64,000 bases of DNA from Azolla caroliniana (lineage: Eukaryota; Polypodiophyta). The DNA lies in assembly GCA_043228905.1 (NCBI GenBank), contig JBHGNT010000011.1, positions 2,976,001 through 3,040,000 on the forward strand, given 5' to 3'. Below the pieces are notes generated by a model. It had not been told where the DNA came from. It did no database searches and saw only the letters and a program-made list of their open reading frames with translations. Within the stretch, counting starts at the first letter, position 1; each line of letters opens with the position of its first letter. Positions 27,041-37,165 of this stretch are shown piece after piece. Made by a program: the position numbers and the translations under genes.

Positions 27041-28417
27041 TGTCGTGAAAATTCGACGAGGATACGTGAACGTTGAGGCAAGACCCCGGGGCCTTTGTCT
27101 AGACGATATCAAATTCGTGTATTTATATACTAAGAATTAACCGAAATGAGAAAGATTAACAAATTTCATTAATAAAAGGGAAAAAAAGATTACAATCAAT
27201 CCCAAGATTGGGATTACAAAAGTTTATCTTATGGAGATGATTAGAATAATAGATTAGAGGAAATAAGAGATTATGATTCTTGAGTGATATGGCTTTGACA
27301 AGGAATTTTGGATTTTGAGAGATTGCTTCTGTATAGAAATTATGGTTTACTTGAGAGATCGCTTCCGTAGGGAAGATTAGGGTTATTGGCTTCGATAAGA
27401 TAAGAGAGCTCCCCAAAGAAAAGGAAAAAAAATAATTTAGATAATATGGAGAGTATGACAGTATAGGAAAAAAAATGGAATTATATATGGAGTTCCTCGT
27501 TGATCATATGCCTCCCATTTTAGTTGCATAGCTTTTCTTTTCGTTGAATCTATTTTTAGTTGCATGGCTTTTTCTTTAGTTGCATGCGACCATCCACTTG
27601 ACCTTTACTTTAGTTTGTTGCATGATCCAATCTTTCGTCTGTCCGCGTCCAACCTCGTCCGGTAGCCGGTTCCATATTGCTTGCCGGTCGTTTCCGATTC
27701 CGATTTTGCTTGCCGGCCGGTTCCGGTTTTCTTGCCAGTTCCGGTTCCGGTTTTGCTTGCCGGCCGGTTCCGGTTTGCTTGCCGGTTCCGGTTTTGCTTG
27801 CCGGCCGGTTCCGGTTTTGCTTACCGGCCGGTTTCCGGTTTTGCTTGCCGGCCGGTTCTGGTTTGCTTGCCGGTTCCGGTTTCGGTTTTGCTTGCCGACC
27901 GGTTCCGGTTTTGCTTACCGGCCAGTTTCCGATTTTGCTTACCAGCCGGTTTCCGGTTTGCATACCCGTTCCGGTTTCGGTTTGTTTGCCGGCCGGTTCC
28001 GGTTTTGCATACCAGCCCCGTTTTCCGGATTTGCTTACCAGCCGGTTTCCGGATTGCATACCGGCCCCGTTTTGCGGATTTGCTTACCAGCCGGTTTCCG
28101 ATTTTAGGGAATTTGGCCACCATCATCCATCAAGACAAAGTGGCCAAAGTGCTCTTAGCACAAATGAAAAATGAGCGAGCTCAAGGTGTTTATATAGCCA
28201 GGGCCTTAACTTTCCTATCTGTGTGGGATAGTTCTAATTTCCCTATCTTCTCAAACTTTATTTTCTCATAACTTGATATGTATTTCTCCATTTTGTATAT
28301 AGTAAAAAACGTTTTGAAGCTCTTGAGTATATCCATCTTTCTATAATACTCTACTAATCTAATCTATAATAATTATTTCATTATTTTTTTACATAGTGTG
28401 TGAAGATTCACACGACA
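27041..28417 (-). mobile_element. LTR C (5' LTR) of element N
   Basis: 1377 bp, TGTCGTG...CACGACA, highly similar to LTR A but with a differently arranged minisatellite (about 27665-28110), hence longer. Confidence 0.85.
27665..28110. repeat. CCGGTT minisatellite in LTR C
   Basis: Same 24-25-bp unit family as at 24375-24775, with extra and rearranged units. Confidence 0.9.
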
Positions 28418-29690
28418 TGCTTCCATGAGACCGGTCTTCTCCTCAACCGGATCGTCCCATCCAGTGACCTCCCAAACCCGCTGCTTTGCGCGACTCGCTT
28501 CCTCCTTCTTCAGTCGTGCGCCAGAGAGGCCTCCTAGCACCGAGGGCCAGAAGCCAAAATCCTTCGCTTTCCGGTCTTCGTCACCTCCCACCCGGATTCC
28601 GGCCGATGCCGAATAAAGGACCGCCTCCACATGGCGCGCCTCCGCTTCTTCCATTAGCTGCTTCATCCCACCACGCCCGAAATTTTTCTACACGGCTCTC
28701 CGAGTATCACCAGCATGCACCCGTCCGTTCCATAGGTACACCACATTACCCTCGAGGGCTTCGGGAAACTCCACGCAGTGTCGCCGGTTGTGCCCGACTG
28801 CGTCGCACCACATACACCGTTGTCCAGCCGGTGGCCTTCGGTTGCATGGCTGCCCTCCACTGTCTCTCTGGGCCTGCGCGATTTGCAGGTCACGCACCAT
28901 TTGTGTCAGCTCCTCATGAGCCACTCCCCCGGATGGGCCCTTGACCGCTCCGGTCGACGCTGGGGGCCAGTTTCAATCCAATCTTGGGTTTCCTCCCTTC
29001 GTGCTTGCGAAGGTTCATCGAACTTCCTTGCCGGGGTGGGTCCCATCACTGACAACTTCTCGTCGCCCCACTCTCGCCGTTTGTCGAAGTGGCTGCAGAC
29101 CCCTTTGACCTCGGCCCAATCGGTCGTCAGCCCATCATCTATCTCCAGCAAGAGACCCACCTGGACCCTATCCCGCATGTCCACTGATTTGACAAACAAT
29201 AGGACACGACTCATGTCTAGCACGGTCCTGTCTAGCGTTGAGAGCCGTGTGAAGCGTTCTTCAAACTCCGGTAGGAGCGTCGACGTATTCCTCCCCTTCC
29301 CAGGGTTTCCACCCACTCCATGAAGTTCCCCTTCGATAACCGAAGCGCATCATCAAGCCCGTACCTCTCGAGAAGCCGTGCTTCGAATTCGCCCCAGGTC
29401 TGGCATCCAGCCTATACCTCGAGCACCTCTGCATGGATGCCCGGTGTCGCCACCCGAGGGAACCCAGCCAGAAGCCTATCCTCCGGAAATGTCTCTCATC
29501 ACTATCTCGGCCCGGTAGGCCACCAAATAGCTTGTGGCATCTTTCCCACCGAATCGACCTATCATGCCAACAATTACTTCAATGGCCCTGTCGAGGGCGC
29601 TTGTGCCCTCGCGAGCACTTACTATCCGATCAACTGCTGCCGCCATGGCTTCGGCAAGTTCCGATCCCCTCATCTTCAACTCCTCTGCCG
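28418..29690 (-). pseudogene. element II gag, N-terminal and central part
   Basis: Minus-strand gag starting M-K-M-R-G-S-E-L-A-E-A-M-A near 29679, with G-R-F-G-G-K-D-A-T-S-Y-L, F-E-E-R-F-T-R-L-S-T-L-D-R, L-L-F-V-K-S-V-D and the zinc knuckle C-M-W-C-D-A-V-G-H-N-R-R-H-C near 28800. Frameshifts near 29490, 29310 and 28960 and one stop near 28690 break it. It ends where element N was inserted; the continuing codons are at 23758 and below. Confidence 0.85.
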
Positions 29691-29699
29691 CCTGGTTTC

Positions 29700-29718
29700 A
29701 CGTCGAGTTCACCAAATA
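29700..29718 (-). promoter_or_regulatory. primer-binding site of element II
   Basis: Minus strand TTTGGTGAACTCGACGTGAA, the tRNA-Trp type with one mismatch, next to the 5' LTR. Confidence 0.7.
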
Positions 29719-30294
29719 TGTCACGTTATTACATGTGCGTGTGTGAAAAAAGGCAGGACCGCGGGGGCCCTGAACTGAGGAGCAAGAGAGACAAGAGGAA
29801 GTGAGGAGCGCGATAGTGTGAGGGCTGCTAGACCTATCAGCAACTGGCGACACTTACCAGATGATTGGACCACCAACGCGTATACCGACTCAATCAAAGA
29901 GCACACTCGAGAGAGATGAAAGATGAGACTCCCTAAACACAAATAACACGGGTTGGCGGAAACAAGAGAATGATGACAGAGGAAGAGAGAGCTCGGTTCC
30001 CAATCCGACAACACGTCCACCTTCTCTTCCCAAAACATAATACCCTTCTCCTATTCCCCTTGCCTTTTATAGGTCGTTGAGGAGGCCATTACATCAAAAC
30101 ACGTCGACATTATTCTCTGTCCCTTCGGACAGTGATACGCATCGATTTCCTAATAAATTGTCACACCTAGTATATTTACATCAGCCGTCCTATTCCTAGT
30201 TATGTACAATGTATCAATTTGCACACACCCGTGCAAGGGTGGGTTCACTCCATTAATTTCTTGATTCCTCTTCGGGCCGGTTTTCTTCACGACA
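29719..30294 (-). mobile_element. 5' LTR of element II
   Basis: 576 bp, TGTCACG...CACGACA, followed by the ACGT duplication at 30295-30298. Compared with the 3' LTR it lacks about 49 bp near 29960. Confidence 0.85.
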
Positions 30295-30471
30295 ACGTCC
30301 TACATCATCTCCTTCCATAGGGCAAAGTTTTTGCCGTCGAATTTTGGATCTCAACTCCTATACCAGATGTTGATGCCATGATTCTTTCGGAAGTGAGATT
30401 TACTAACCTGGTCTTTTCTTTCAGCCTTTTCTGTTGTCTATTGTCGAGTAGCAGATCAACTCCGATACCAG
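30295..30471 (-). pseudogene. copia C1 gag start and primer-binding site
   Basis: Minus-strand codons S-T-S-G-I-G-V-E-I-Q-N-F-D-G-K-N-F-A-L-W then K-E-M-M and a stop, joining across element II to D-V-L-I-I-R-R-Q-V-E-A at 7040. The F-D-G-x-N-F-x-x-W-K motif is typical of copia gag starts. TGGTATCGGAGTTGATC at 30469-30453 is an initiator-Met tRNA primer site two bases from the LTR. Confidence 0.8.
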
Positions 30472-30759
30472 TTGAAGCGTAAGTGTATGCAAAAACGTAT
30501 GAGGATCTATCTTAGTTCTTCCTTAGAAGACAACGTAGAAAGAGAGGCAAAGATATACATAGTTTTTAGTTTTAATGGAAGCTATATTATGTTCTCTATC
30601 TCTCTCTCTCTCTCCGAGATTTGATATACCATATATGATCTAGTAGTTTTTCTCTCGCACTTTACAATGTTAGGTTATCGCTTAACTACAAAGCCCTAAC
30701 TATATATACAAGTTCACACTAGGATACAAAGTGGAAGGAGTCATACTTTTATGCCAACA
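30472..30759 (-). mobile_element. 5' LTR of copia C1
   Basis: 288 bp; on the minus strand it begins TGTTGGCATAAAAG and ends GCTTCA, with a (CT)n/(GA)n tract. It is inserted in the C2 gag at 30760. The matching 3' LTR is absent because C1 is truncated near 4921. Confidence 0.75.
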
Positions 30760-31087
30760 GTTGAAGCTTTCTTGCGGTTCTGTTGGCCACGAAAATCTCT
30801 TGTAGATTCTCCCACGCTTCCTTTGACGTCACGACTTCTCGAATATAGCCGAACATGTGGTCATGAACACATGTTGCCAAGCAATACATCACTCGGCTTG
30901 CCGCTTGCTCCCATGTTGAGTAGTCGACGTCTTTCGGGTCGGGTCGATTTTCTTGTGCTCCTTTGATGTAACTCCAATATCCTTGACCGACAAGGTATTG
31001 GTGCATCTTGTACTCCCAAGATGCAAAGTTGTTTTGATCCAACTTCTTGCTAGGGAGAGCGCTCCCCATTTGAGTATTTATTGTCAA
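30760..31087 (-). pseudogene. copia C2 gag fragment
   Basis: 109 codons: M-T-I-N-T-Q-M-G, L-D-Q-N-N-F-A-S-W-E-Y-K-M, W-S-Y-I-K-G, Y-C-L-A-T-C-V-H-D-H-M-F and A-W-E-N-L-Q-E-I-F. This is the copia gag polyprotein domain (UBN2-like) of a family different from C1, C3 and C4. It is cut after A-R-K-L-Q-L by insertion of C1; the remainder is not in this window. Confidence 0.75.
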
Positions 31088-31566
31088 TGAAGCTTTCTTT
31101 CTTCTTTTCCTTCTCTCTCGAACACGAGTTATTTAGTTGCACTACGATAGCGATGAGTCAGTTGGGATGTTGCACCCGAAACTCAAGGATTTCTCCTTGA
31201 AGCTCCATGCTAGAATTTATCTTTTTTTATTGTTCTTTTCTTCATCATCATCTTCTCCACTACACACTTGTTATCTTCGGGTTTTATTTTCTTTTTCTTG
31301 TTTATGACTTCTTTCTGAAAAAATACCATTGTTGTAATCTTTTACTCCAAAAACTTGTAATCCCTCTTTTATAAAGGGATTTTGTTTCTTAATCTAGTGT
31401 TTTTTATTATGAAATCTCCATATTTTCTGAACTAATTAGCACCATGCAACAAATTTATTGCAAAAGCATGCATTTTCTATCGATTAAGTTAATGTCCACG
31501 AGTGGAAACCTTGAAAGGCCAGCATCAATCCTTTTTATGTTATTGCAACATATAAATAGTTTGGTC
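31088..31566. other. unassigned AT-rich sequence
   Basis: Probably leader of C2 or old intergenic DNA; no gene and no LTR boundary found. Ends in TGGTC, the target duplication of element IV. Confidence 0.5.
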
Positions 31567-31951
31567 TGTTTTCCATAGGCTAGAAATATAAATACATTAT
31601 GTAAACTCGTCGGTAGGTAGAATAGTAGGTGAGGAAATAGGTAGAACTAGAAATAGTCGAGTTTTTAGCCCTCACAATTAGCCGATGGCTTGGCTTTGTC
31701 TAAAGAGGAAAACTATATAAACCAAGATCTGCATACCTCAATGGGGGAATTATCTAGAACATTTTAGCAAGATTAATACCGTAGCATTGAGCTCTGAACA
31801 AACTGTTTCCCGTCGAGAGATGTGTACTGTAATCATTGTGAGCTTTATCATTTAATATAAGTTCCGCTCTTACTATTCTTTAATCTGTGTATTCTCCCCG
31901 TACTCGTAAACCGAGCTACGTTTATGCCTAACGGGTTGTAGCCCGTGTACG
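31567..31951 (+). mobile_element. 5' LTR of element IV, first part
   Basis: Starts TGTTTTCCATAGG. TATA box ACTATATAAACC at about 31712-31723. Interrupted by C3 after GTACG; the remainder is 37485-37598. Confidence 0.9.
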
Positions 31952-32265
31952 TGTTGGGAACAAGGCCGTGTCGATGTGTAGGATCAAACACCATTCGATT
32001 AGGGTTGAATACCTGCGTATGACAGTTTCTGAGGTCGTGCACAGAGATGGAGAGAAAGAGAGAGAGAGAGAGAGACAGAGGCACAAAAGACTCTTTATTC
32101 ATAAGAAAATAATACAACACCCCAACCCTACAAAGAGGTTACTAGGTCACTTTATATAGTGACCGACTTAGGGCAACTACCCTTTACGCTAATTACACAA
32201 ATGGCCCAAACTAGAGCTATACAAGGGATAGTGTGAATACGTCCATTATACACTTGTATTCGACA
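31952..32265 (-). mobile_element. 3' LTR of C3
   Basis: 314 bp, TGTTGGG...TTCGACA in plus direction. It holds a (GA)n tract and a TATA box inside a GGTCAC/GTGACC inverted repeat (32145-32164). Confidence 0.95.
32145..32164. promoter_or_regulatory. TATA box enclosed by GGTCAC...GTGACC palindrome
   Basis: GGTCAC-TTTATATA-GTGACC; the minus strand reads TATATAAA in the centre. Repeated in the other LTR at about 37359-37378. Confidence 0.6.
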
Positions 32266-32458
32266 CTCCCCCGTAATGGGCGTATACATGGGTTATCTAA
32301 GATTACAGGTATGAACCTAGGTTCTCGGACATATCAGTTTTGTTCGAGTCGGCAGGGTCCGAAGGCAGAAGACCGGACTGGTCGGGTCGGAAGAGTTGAA
32401 GCCGATCATTAAGGAACTGATGTCGGTTGTCGGAAACCATCCTGCGCTGTGTCCGGCT

Positions 32459-35400
32459 CTAACCGGACTGGTTTGTCGTTACGCCCATCTGATGCCGAAG
32501 GGACCGAAAGCGGTCTGCCGAAAGACACTTGGTCATTCCATCTGCGACATTGTCGGTTGTGGATATTTTCTCTAGACCGATTTTCCCTGAAATGACGCAG
32601 TCCCGAACGAAGTGATATCGAACGTCGATATGTTTGGAGGCGTTGTGGTGAACCGGATTTCTCGACAAGGCAATAGCACCTTGACTGTCGCTGTAGACAA
32701 CTGGAGCCGAGTCATGGTCGACTTGCCGAAACGTGTGCGCCAGCCGGCCGAGCCACAAAGCTTCTTTTGCAGCGTCGGACGCAGCTACATATTCTGCTTT
32801 AGTCGTTGAGGTCGCTGTGCACTCTTGAAGTTTCGACTTCCACGAAATTGCTCCATTGCCGAATTTGAAGCAGTATCCGGTTGTTGATTTCCGACTGTCT
32901 ATACAGCCGGCGAAGTCCGAGTCGGTGTAACCGACTACGCCTGAGGTTGAGTTCGGACCGAAAAGAATGTCGTGATCTTTTGTACCAGCCAGATATTTGA
33001 ACACATGCTTGACTGCGTTCCAATGCGATCGGCCAGGATTGTGCATAAATCTGCTAACGACTCCTACGGCATGAGAAATATCAGGCCGTGTCGCGACCAT
33101 CAGGTACATGAGGGAGCCGACTGCCGGTGCATATGGTACCGACTTCATATCTTCCCCCTCCGAACCGGATGTCGGGCAGTCTCGCTGAGAGAGCCGAAGA
33201 TTCATGGGGAGCGGGGTTGAAGCAGATTTGGCTGATTTCATGTTGAAGCGTTCCAAGACACGTCCGATATAGTCGGTTTGAGACAAAAAAAGATGTCGTT
33301 TATCGCGATGCCGACTAATCTTCATGCCAAGTATGTGTCGTGCCGGACCGAGGTCCTTCATGGCAAACTTCAACCGCAGTTGCCGAATGAGATCGGCAAG
33401 TTCGCCCGCGTGGCGTCCAGAGATTAGCATGTCGCCCACGTAAATGATGAGGAAGATGGGTGACCCATCTTGAGCTGTGTTGGTAAAAAGACAATGGTCC
33501 TCATCACTTTTTGAGAAGCCGATCGATTGGATGAAGTCATCGAACTTCTTGTACCATTGTCGCGGTGCCTGTTTGAGGCCGTATAGACTCTTCCTGAGTC
33601 GGCAGACTAGATGTTCTTGGCCAGTGGCCACGAAGCCTTTTGGCTGCTCCATATAAATTTCCTCTTCAAGATCACCATGGAGGAAGGCTGTTTTGACATC
33701 TAGCTGAATCAGCTCCAGGTTGTCGGCTGCCACTACGCCGAGTAGAAAACGAAGGGTTGTCATTTTCACCACTGGTGAAAAAATCTCGTCGAAGTCGACG
33801 CCATATTCTTGTCGGAAGCCCTTCGCAACTAATCTGGCCTTGTACTTTGGGGTGGTCGAATCAGACGTCTCTTTTAGTCGATAAACCCACTTGCAAGGAA
33901 GAGCACGTCGATTCTTAGGTAGTTCGACCAGATCCCAAGTCTTGTTTGCCCGAATGGAGTGCATTTCCGACTCCATCGCCAGATGCCAGGTGGCTGAATC
34001 GACAGATGTCGATGCTTCTTCGTAAGACGTCGGTTCGCCGACGTCGGTGAAGAAAATTCCAGGAGAATACCTCTCCGGTGGTTGCGACAGTCTCTCGGAT
34101 CGTCGAGGTATGATTGGACTGGTCGCATCGGGTATCGAGGTCGGATGGTCCGAAAGCGAATTATTCTGCTGTGCCGAGTCGGAGTTATCCGAGTCGGTAG
34201 TGGAAGGTTCAGCTACCCGTGAAGCTGACCGTGTGTTAAGAGCGGGGCCTTCTTGAAGGGTCGGCACATCGGAAAATGTTACCCTTCGGACTTCGATCGG
34301 TTTTTCAACTGATGGATTCATAGCCGACTCGTTGAACACAACGTCTGAACTTCGAACGATTTGTCTGCGTTCGGGGTCCCAGAGTCGGTATCCCATTTCG
34401 CCATCTGATCCATATCCCAGGAAAATGCATTTCCTGGACCGAGGTGCAAGTTTTCGGCGATCATCTTTCGGAATAAGGGCGTATGCCTCGCATCCGAAGA
34501 TCCTCAGCTTGTCGTAATTCGGCTTACTGCCGATCCATAGTTCCTGAGGAATTTGAAGTCCTAGAGGTCTGCTTGGCGACATATTGATTATGTGTACTGC
34601 CGTGAGTAGAGCCTCTGCCCAGAAGCCATCCGACAGTCCGGAGTGTTGGAGCATGGAAACTATCCGTTCTTGGATTGTCCGATTCATTCGTTCTGCAATC
34701 CCGTTTTGCTCCGGACTGTGTGGTGCCGTAAATTCACGTCGGATGCCGCGTTGTCGGCAGAATTTGACGAATTCTTCTGATTTGAACTCTCCCCCATTGT
34801 CGGTCCGAAAGCATTTCAGTTTTCGGTCGGTTTGATTTTCTACCATAGCGAGCCAATCGGAGAAGATCGAGAAGACACGATCTTTGGTGCGAATTGGATA
34901 AGCCCACACCTTTTGAGTCGAATCGTCAATAAAACTGACGAAGTAAGAGGCACCGCCGAGAGACTGATGCGGCATTGGGCCACAGACGTCCGAGTGGACT
35001 AAATCGAGAGGTCTCGTTTCTCTTGGTGCTGATGTCGGGTGTGATGCGGCTGCTTGTTTGCCATACTGGCAATGTTCGCAGAATTGACGGTCCGAGAAGG
35101 AGAGTTTAGGGATGTATCCGACTCTAGATAGGTGCGTGATGCCGGCCTTGCTGAGGTGTCCTAATCTTCTGTGCCATAGTGATGACACAAGAATATCCAC
35201 CAAAAACAGGTTACCCTCTCTGAGCGTAACATGTAACGGATACAGTGAGTGTATCTTGGGTCCTCTAGCAAGCAGGAGGTTCCCCCTGTGGAGTGTCCAC
35301 CCTCCCGAAGAAAAACCGGCACGAATGCCGTCTTCATCTAGTTGTCCGACTGAGATCAATGGCCTTGAGAGCTCAGGTACATGTCGGACATTGTGAAGTA

Positions 35401-36493
35401 CAAGTGTAGAGCCACCTACAAGGTTGAGCTCTACGGTGCCGATTCCAATGATGTCACAGTGTTGCGAGTTGCCGACTCGAACTGAGTCGGAGTGACGGAT
35501 CGTATATTGCCGAAATTGGGATCGATGAGGAGTCACGTGAAATGACGCGCCTGAATCTAAGAGCCATGTGCTCGATTCTTCAGTCGTGAACAGAACTTCT
35601 GATCCGACTGGATTTTCGATTGATAGTATATTCGGGTCGTTTGGTAGTACATCGGCTGAGAAGCTGACGTAATTGATCTCCTCATGCCGGCCACTCTTCT
35701 TGTCTGATTTCTGAGACTTGTCGTTCTTGTTCTTGAGTGTGCGGCAGTCGGCTTTGATATGTCCGGGTTTCTTGCAATAGTTGCAGATTCGATTATCCCG
35801 TGACTGGCTCCGTCTTCGCTGATTGTTCGGCTGCCGTGAGGAATCTCTTCCTCGTATGTTCGATCGGTCTGTCGAACCTTGTACTACGTAAGCGTCGTCT
35901 GTTGAGTCTTTGGCGAAAGACTTTCTCCGAGCTGCTTCGGTCAGGATTGCGCTCGTGACTTCGGAGTATTTAACAGCCGTGGTTGACGCGTTGCACACGG
36001 TTGTGACGAAAGTTTCCCAGGATGAGGGAAGGCTGCTCATGAGTATCATTGCTCTGAGTTCATCCTCGATTGCCGTCCCCTGAGATGAGATTTGGGAGCT
36101 TATGCTTTCGTACTCATTGAGATGTGCTTGAACCGAATCGGATTCTTTCATCCGCAAGTTGTAGAGGCGCCGGATCAGAAACATCTTAGTTGCAGAGACC
36201 TTCTTTTCGTAGGTGTCCGACAGTGTTTTCCACAGTTCGAATGCTGTCGTACACGATTGCACCGTAAAGTATACCGATTCCGATAGGTGCATCCGAATCG
36301 TGGCGCGGACGATTCTGTCCAGCTTCTGCCACTCAATTGGTTTGTATCCTTCTAGAGGTTCTTCATTTTCGATGGGATCGATTTGCCCCTTAACTATGAG
36401 ATAGTCCTGCATTTGCTCCTTCCAGAAGTTGAAGTTCGATCCATCGAACTTTCGTAGACTCATTTCTGACGAGCCAGATGTGGATGCCATCAA
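32459..36493 (-). CDS. C3 gag-pol polyprotein, 1344 aa
   Basis: Uninterrupted copia polyprotein. Gag starts M-M-A-S-T-S-G-S-S-E with F-D-G-S-N-F-N-F-W-K; zinc knuckle C-N-Y-C-K-K-P-G-H-I-K-A-D-C at 237-250; protease D-S-G-A at about 313; pre-integrase H-R-R-L-G-H-L; integrase catalytic residues in F-I-D-D-S-T, F-R-T-D-N-G-G-E-F and E-Q-N-G-I-A-E-R-M-N-R (about 500-620). Reverse transcriptase follows from about 850 (K-W-V-Y-R-L-K, Q-L-D-V-K-T-A-F-L-H-G, S-L-Y-G-L-K-Q-A-P-R). The catalytic box reads Y-V-G-D: the first catalytic Asp is Gly (codon 33434-33436, residue 1020). RNase H ends the protein (Y-T-D-S-D-F-A-G, T-T-K-A-E-Y-V-A). Length and order fit a complete copia element, but reverse transcription should fail. 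Confidence 0.95.
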   Translation of the reverse strand: MMASTSGSSEMSLRKFDGSNFNFWKEQMQDYLIVKGQIDPIENEEPLEGYKPIEWQKLDRIVRATIRMHLSESVYFTVQSCTTAFELWKTLSDTYEKKVSATKMFLIRRLYNLRMKESDSVQAHLNEYESISSQISSQGTAIEDELRAMILMSSLPSSWETFVTTVCNASTTAVKYSEVTSAILTEAARRKSFAKDSTDDAYVVQGSTDRSNIRGRDSSRQPNNQRRRSQSRDNRICNYCKKPGHIKADCRTLKNKNDKSQKSDKKSGRHEEINYVSFSADVLPNDPNILSIENPVGSEVLFTTEESSTWLLDSGASFHVTPHRSQFRQYTIRHSDSVRVGNSQHCDIIGIGTVELNLVGGSTLVLHNVRHVPELSRPLISVGQLDEDGIRAGFSSGGWTLHRGNLLLARGPKIHSLYPLHVTLREGNLFLVDILVSSLWHRRLGHLSKAGITHLSRVGYIPKLSFSDRQFCEHCQYGKQAAASHPTSAPRETRPLDLVHSDVCGPMPHQSLGGASYFVSFIDDSTQKVWAYPIRTKDRVFSIFSDWLAMVENQTDRKLKCFRTDNGGEFKSEEFVKFCRQRGIRREFTAPHSPEQNGIAERMNRTIQERIVSMLQHSGLSDGFWAEALLTAVHIINMSPSRPLGLQIPQELWIGSKPNYDKLRIFGCEAYALIPKDDRRKLAPRSRKCIFLGYGSDGEMGYRLWDPERRQIVRSSDVVFNESAMNPSVEKPIEVRRVTFSDVPTLQEGPALNTRSASRVAEPSTTDSDNSDSAQQNNSLSDHPTSIPDATSPIIPRRSERLSQPPERYSPGIFFTDVGEPTSYEEASTSVDSATWHLAMESEMHSIRANKTWDLVELPKNRRALPCKWVYRLKETSDSTTPKYKARLVAKGFRQEYGVDFDEIFSPVVKMTTLRFLLGVVAADNLELIQLDVKTAFLHGDLEEEIYMEQPKGFVATGQEHLVCRLRKSLYGLKQAPRQWYKKFDDFIQSIGFSKSDEDHCLFTNTAQDGSPIFLIIYVGDMLISGRHAGELADLIRQLRLKFAMKDLGPARHILGMKISRHRDKRHLFLSQTDYIGRVLERFNMKSAKSASTPLPMNLRLSQRDCPTSGSEGEDMKSVPYAPAVGSLMYLMVATRPDISHAVGVVSRFMHNPGRSHWNAVKHVFKYLAGTKDHDILFGPNSTSGVVGYTDSDFAGCIDSRKSTTGYCFKFGNGAISWKSKLQECTATSTTKAEYVAASDAAKEALWLGRLAHTFRQVDHDSAPVVYSDSQGAIALSRNPVHHNASKHIDVRYHFVRDCVISGKIGLEKISTTDNVADGMTKCLSADRFRSLRHQMGVTTNQSG

Positions 36494-37165
36494 ATTTGGT
36501 TTCGGTTGACGAAGCTCGGTTCGGAGTCGACTATGAACCTCGTTGGAGTGCAGCCGATTGGCTCACCCGATATCGTTCTAGTCGGATTTGAACCCGAGTC
36601 GGTTCGGCTTCGGATATATGTATTGTTGAACTTGCTCGAATTGACTCCGGTAACTTGAGGGACAGAACCGACTGGTCTTCCCGAGTGTTGCCGAGTGGGA
36701 GTGAGCCCGGTTCGCTTCCGAATATATATGCCAAATACCGATTATTGAAACCGATTGTCTGGACCGATTCTGCTTCGGGTGGCTGCAGCGACGAGAGAGA
36801 CGGATCCAACTGATCCTCCCGAATGTCGATCAGCCGGATGAAACACGAATTTGGGTTGTTGTCCTTGAAGTCGTCGTTGTGCAGGAAGCCCACCTCAAGC
36901 AGTTACGATCAGGGAAGTAGAGTACAGCCGACTGGCTTACTCCGAGTGATGATCTAACGCAGCGAGATTCAAGCTTGTGTTTGCCTACTTTCTTCTCTGT
37001 TTCTTCGAATGACGCAAGAGGCCGAATGCTTTGCAGACTAGGATGAAGCGAAAGGCCGAATACTGTGCAGGCTGTGATGAAGCGAAGAACCGAATGCTGT
37101 GCAGGCTGAGACGACGGCCGACAGTGGGATGAAGGACCGAATACTGTGCAGGCTCTGATACCAGA
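36494..37165 (-). other. C3 leader with primer site and tandem repeats
   Basis: On the minus strand TGGTATCAGAGCCTGCACAG (initiator-Met tRNA primer site) starts two bases inside the LTR. Its downstream half plus ATTCGG recurs three more times at about 48-60-bp spacing (GCCTGCACAGCATTCGG and similar). Further CCGA-rich repeats fill the leader to the gag ATG at 36493. Confidence 0.8.

Larger units (their letters stand above)
23759..28417 (-). mobile_element. non-autonomous LTR element N
   Basis: LTR A (3', 23759-25079), internal 25080-26669, partial LTR B (26670-27012), a 28-bp leader piece (27013-27040) and LTR C (5', 27041-28417). The internal 1.6 kb codes only for a gag-like start and an unrelated long tail, without protease, reverse transcriptase or integrase. 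The tRNA-Trp primer site, polypurine tract and LTR-end pattern tie it to elements I-III, which could supply enzymes. It interrupts element II gag; no clean target duplication is visible. Confidence 0.8.
7041..30294 (-). mobile_element. gypsy element II (split), target duplication ACGT
   Basis: 3' LTR at 7041-7665, integrase tail, then foreign organellar DNA, pol, protease and gag, and 5' LTR at 29719-30294. ACGT flanks both ends (7037-7040 and 30295-30298), and the copia gag codons on either side join in frame across it, which proves one insertion. It has lost RNase H and most of integrase where the organellar block sits, and element N is inserted in its gag. Confidence 0.85.

Noticed and set aside
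27610-28271. Open frames on both strands in LTR C
   Set aside because: Same minisatellite artefact as in LTR A.
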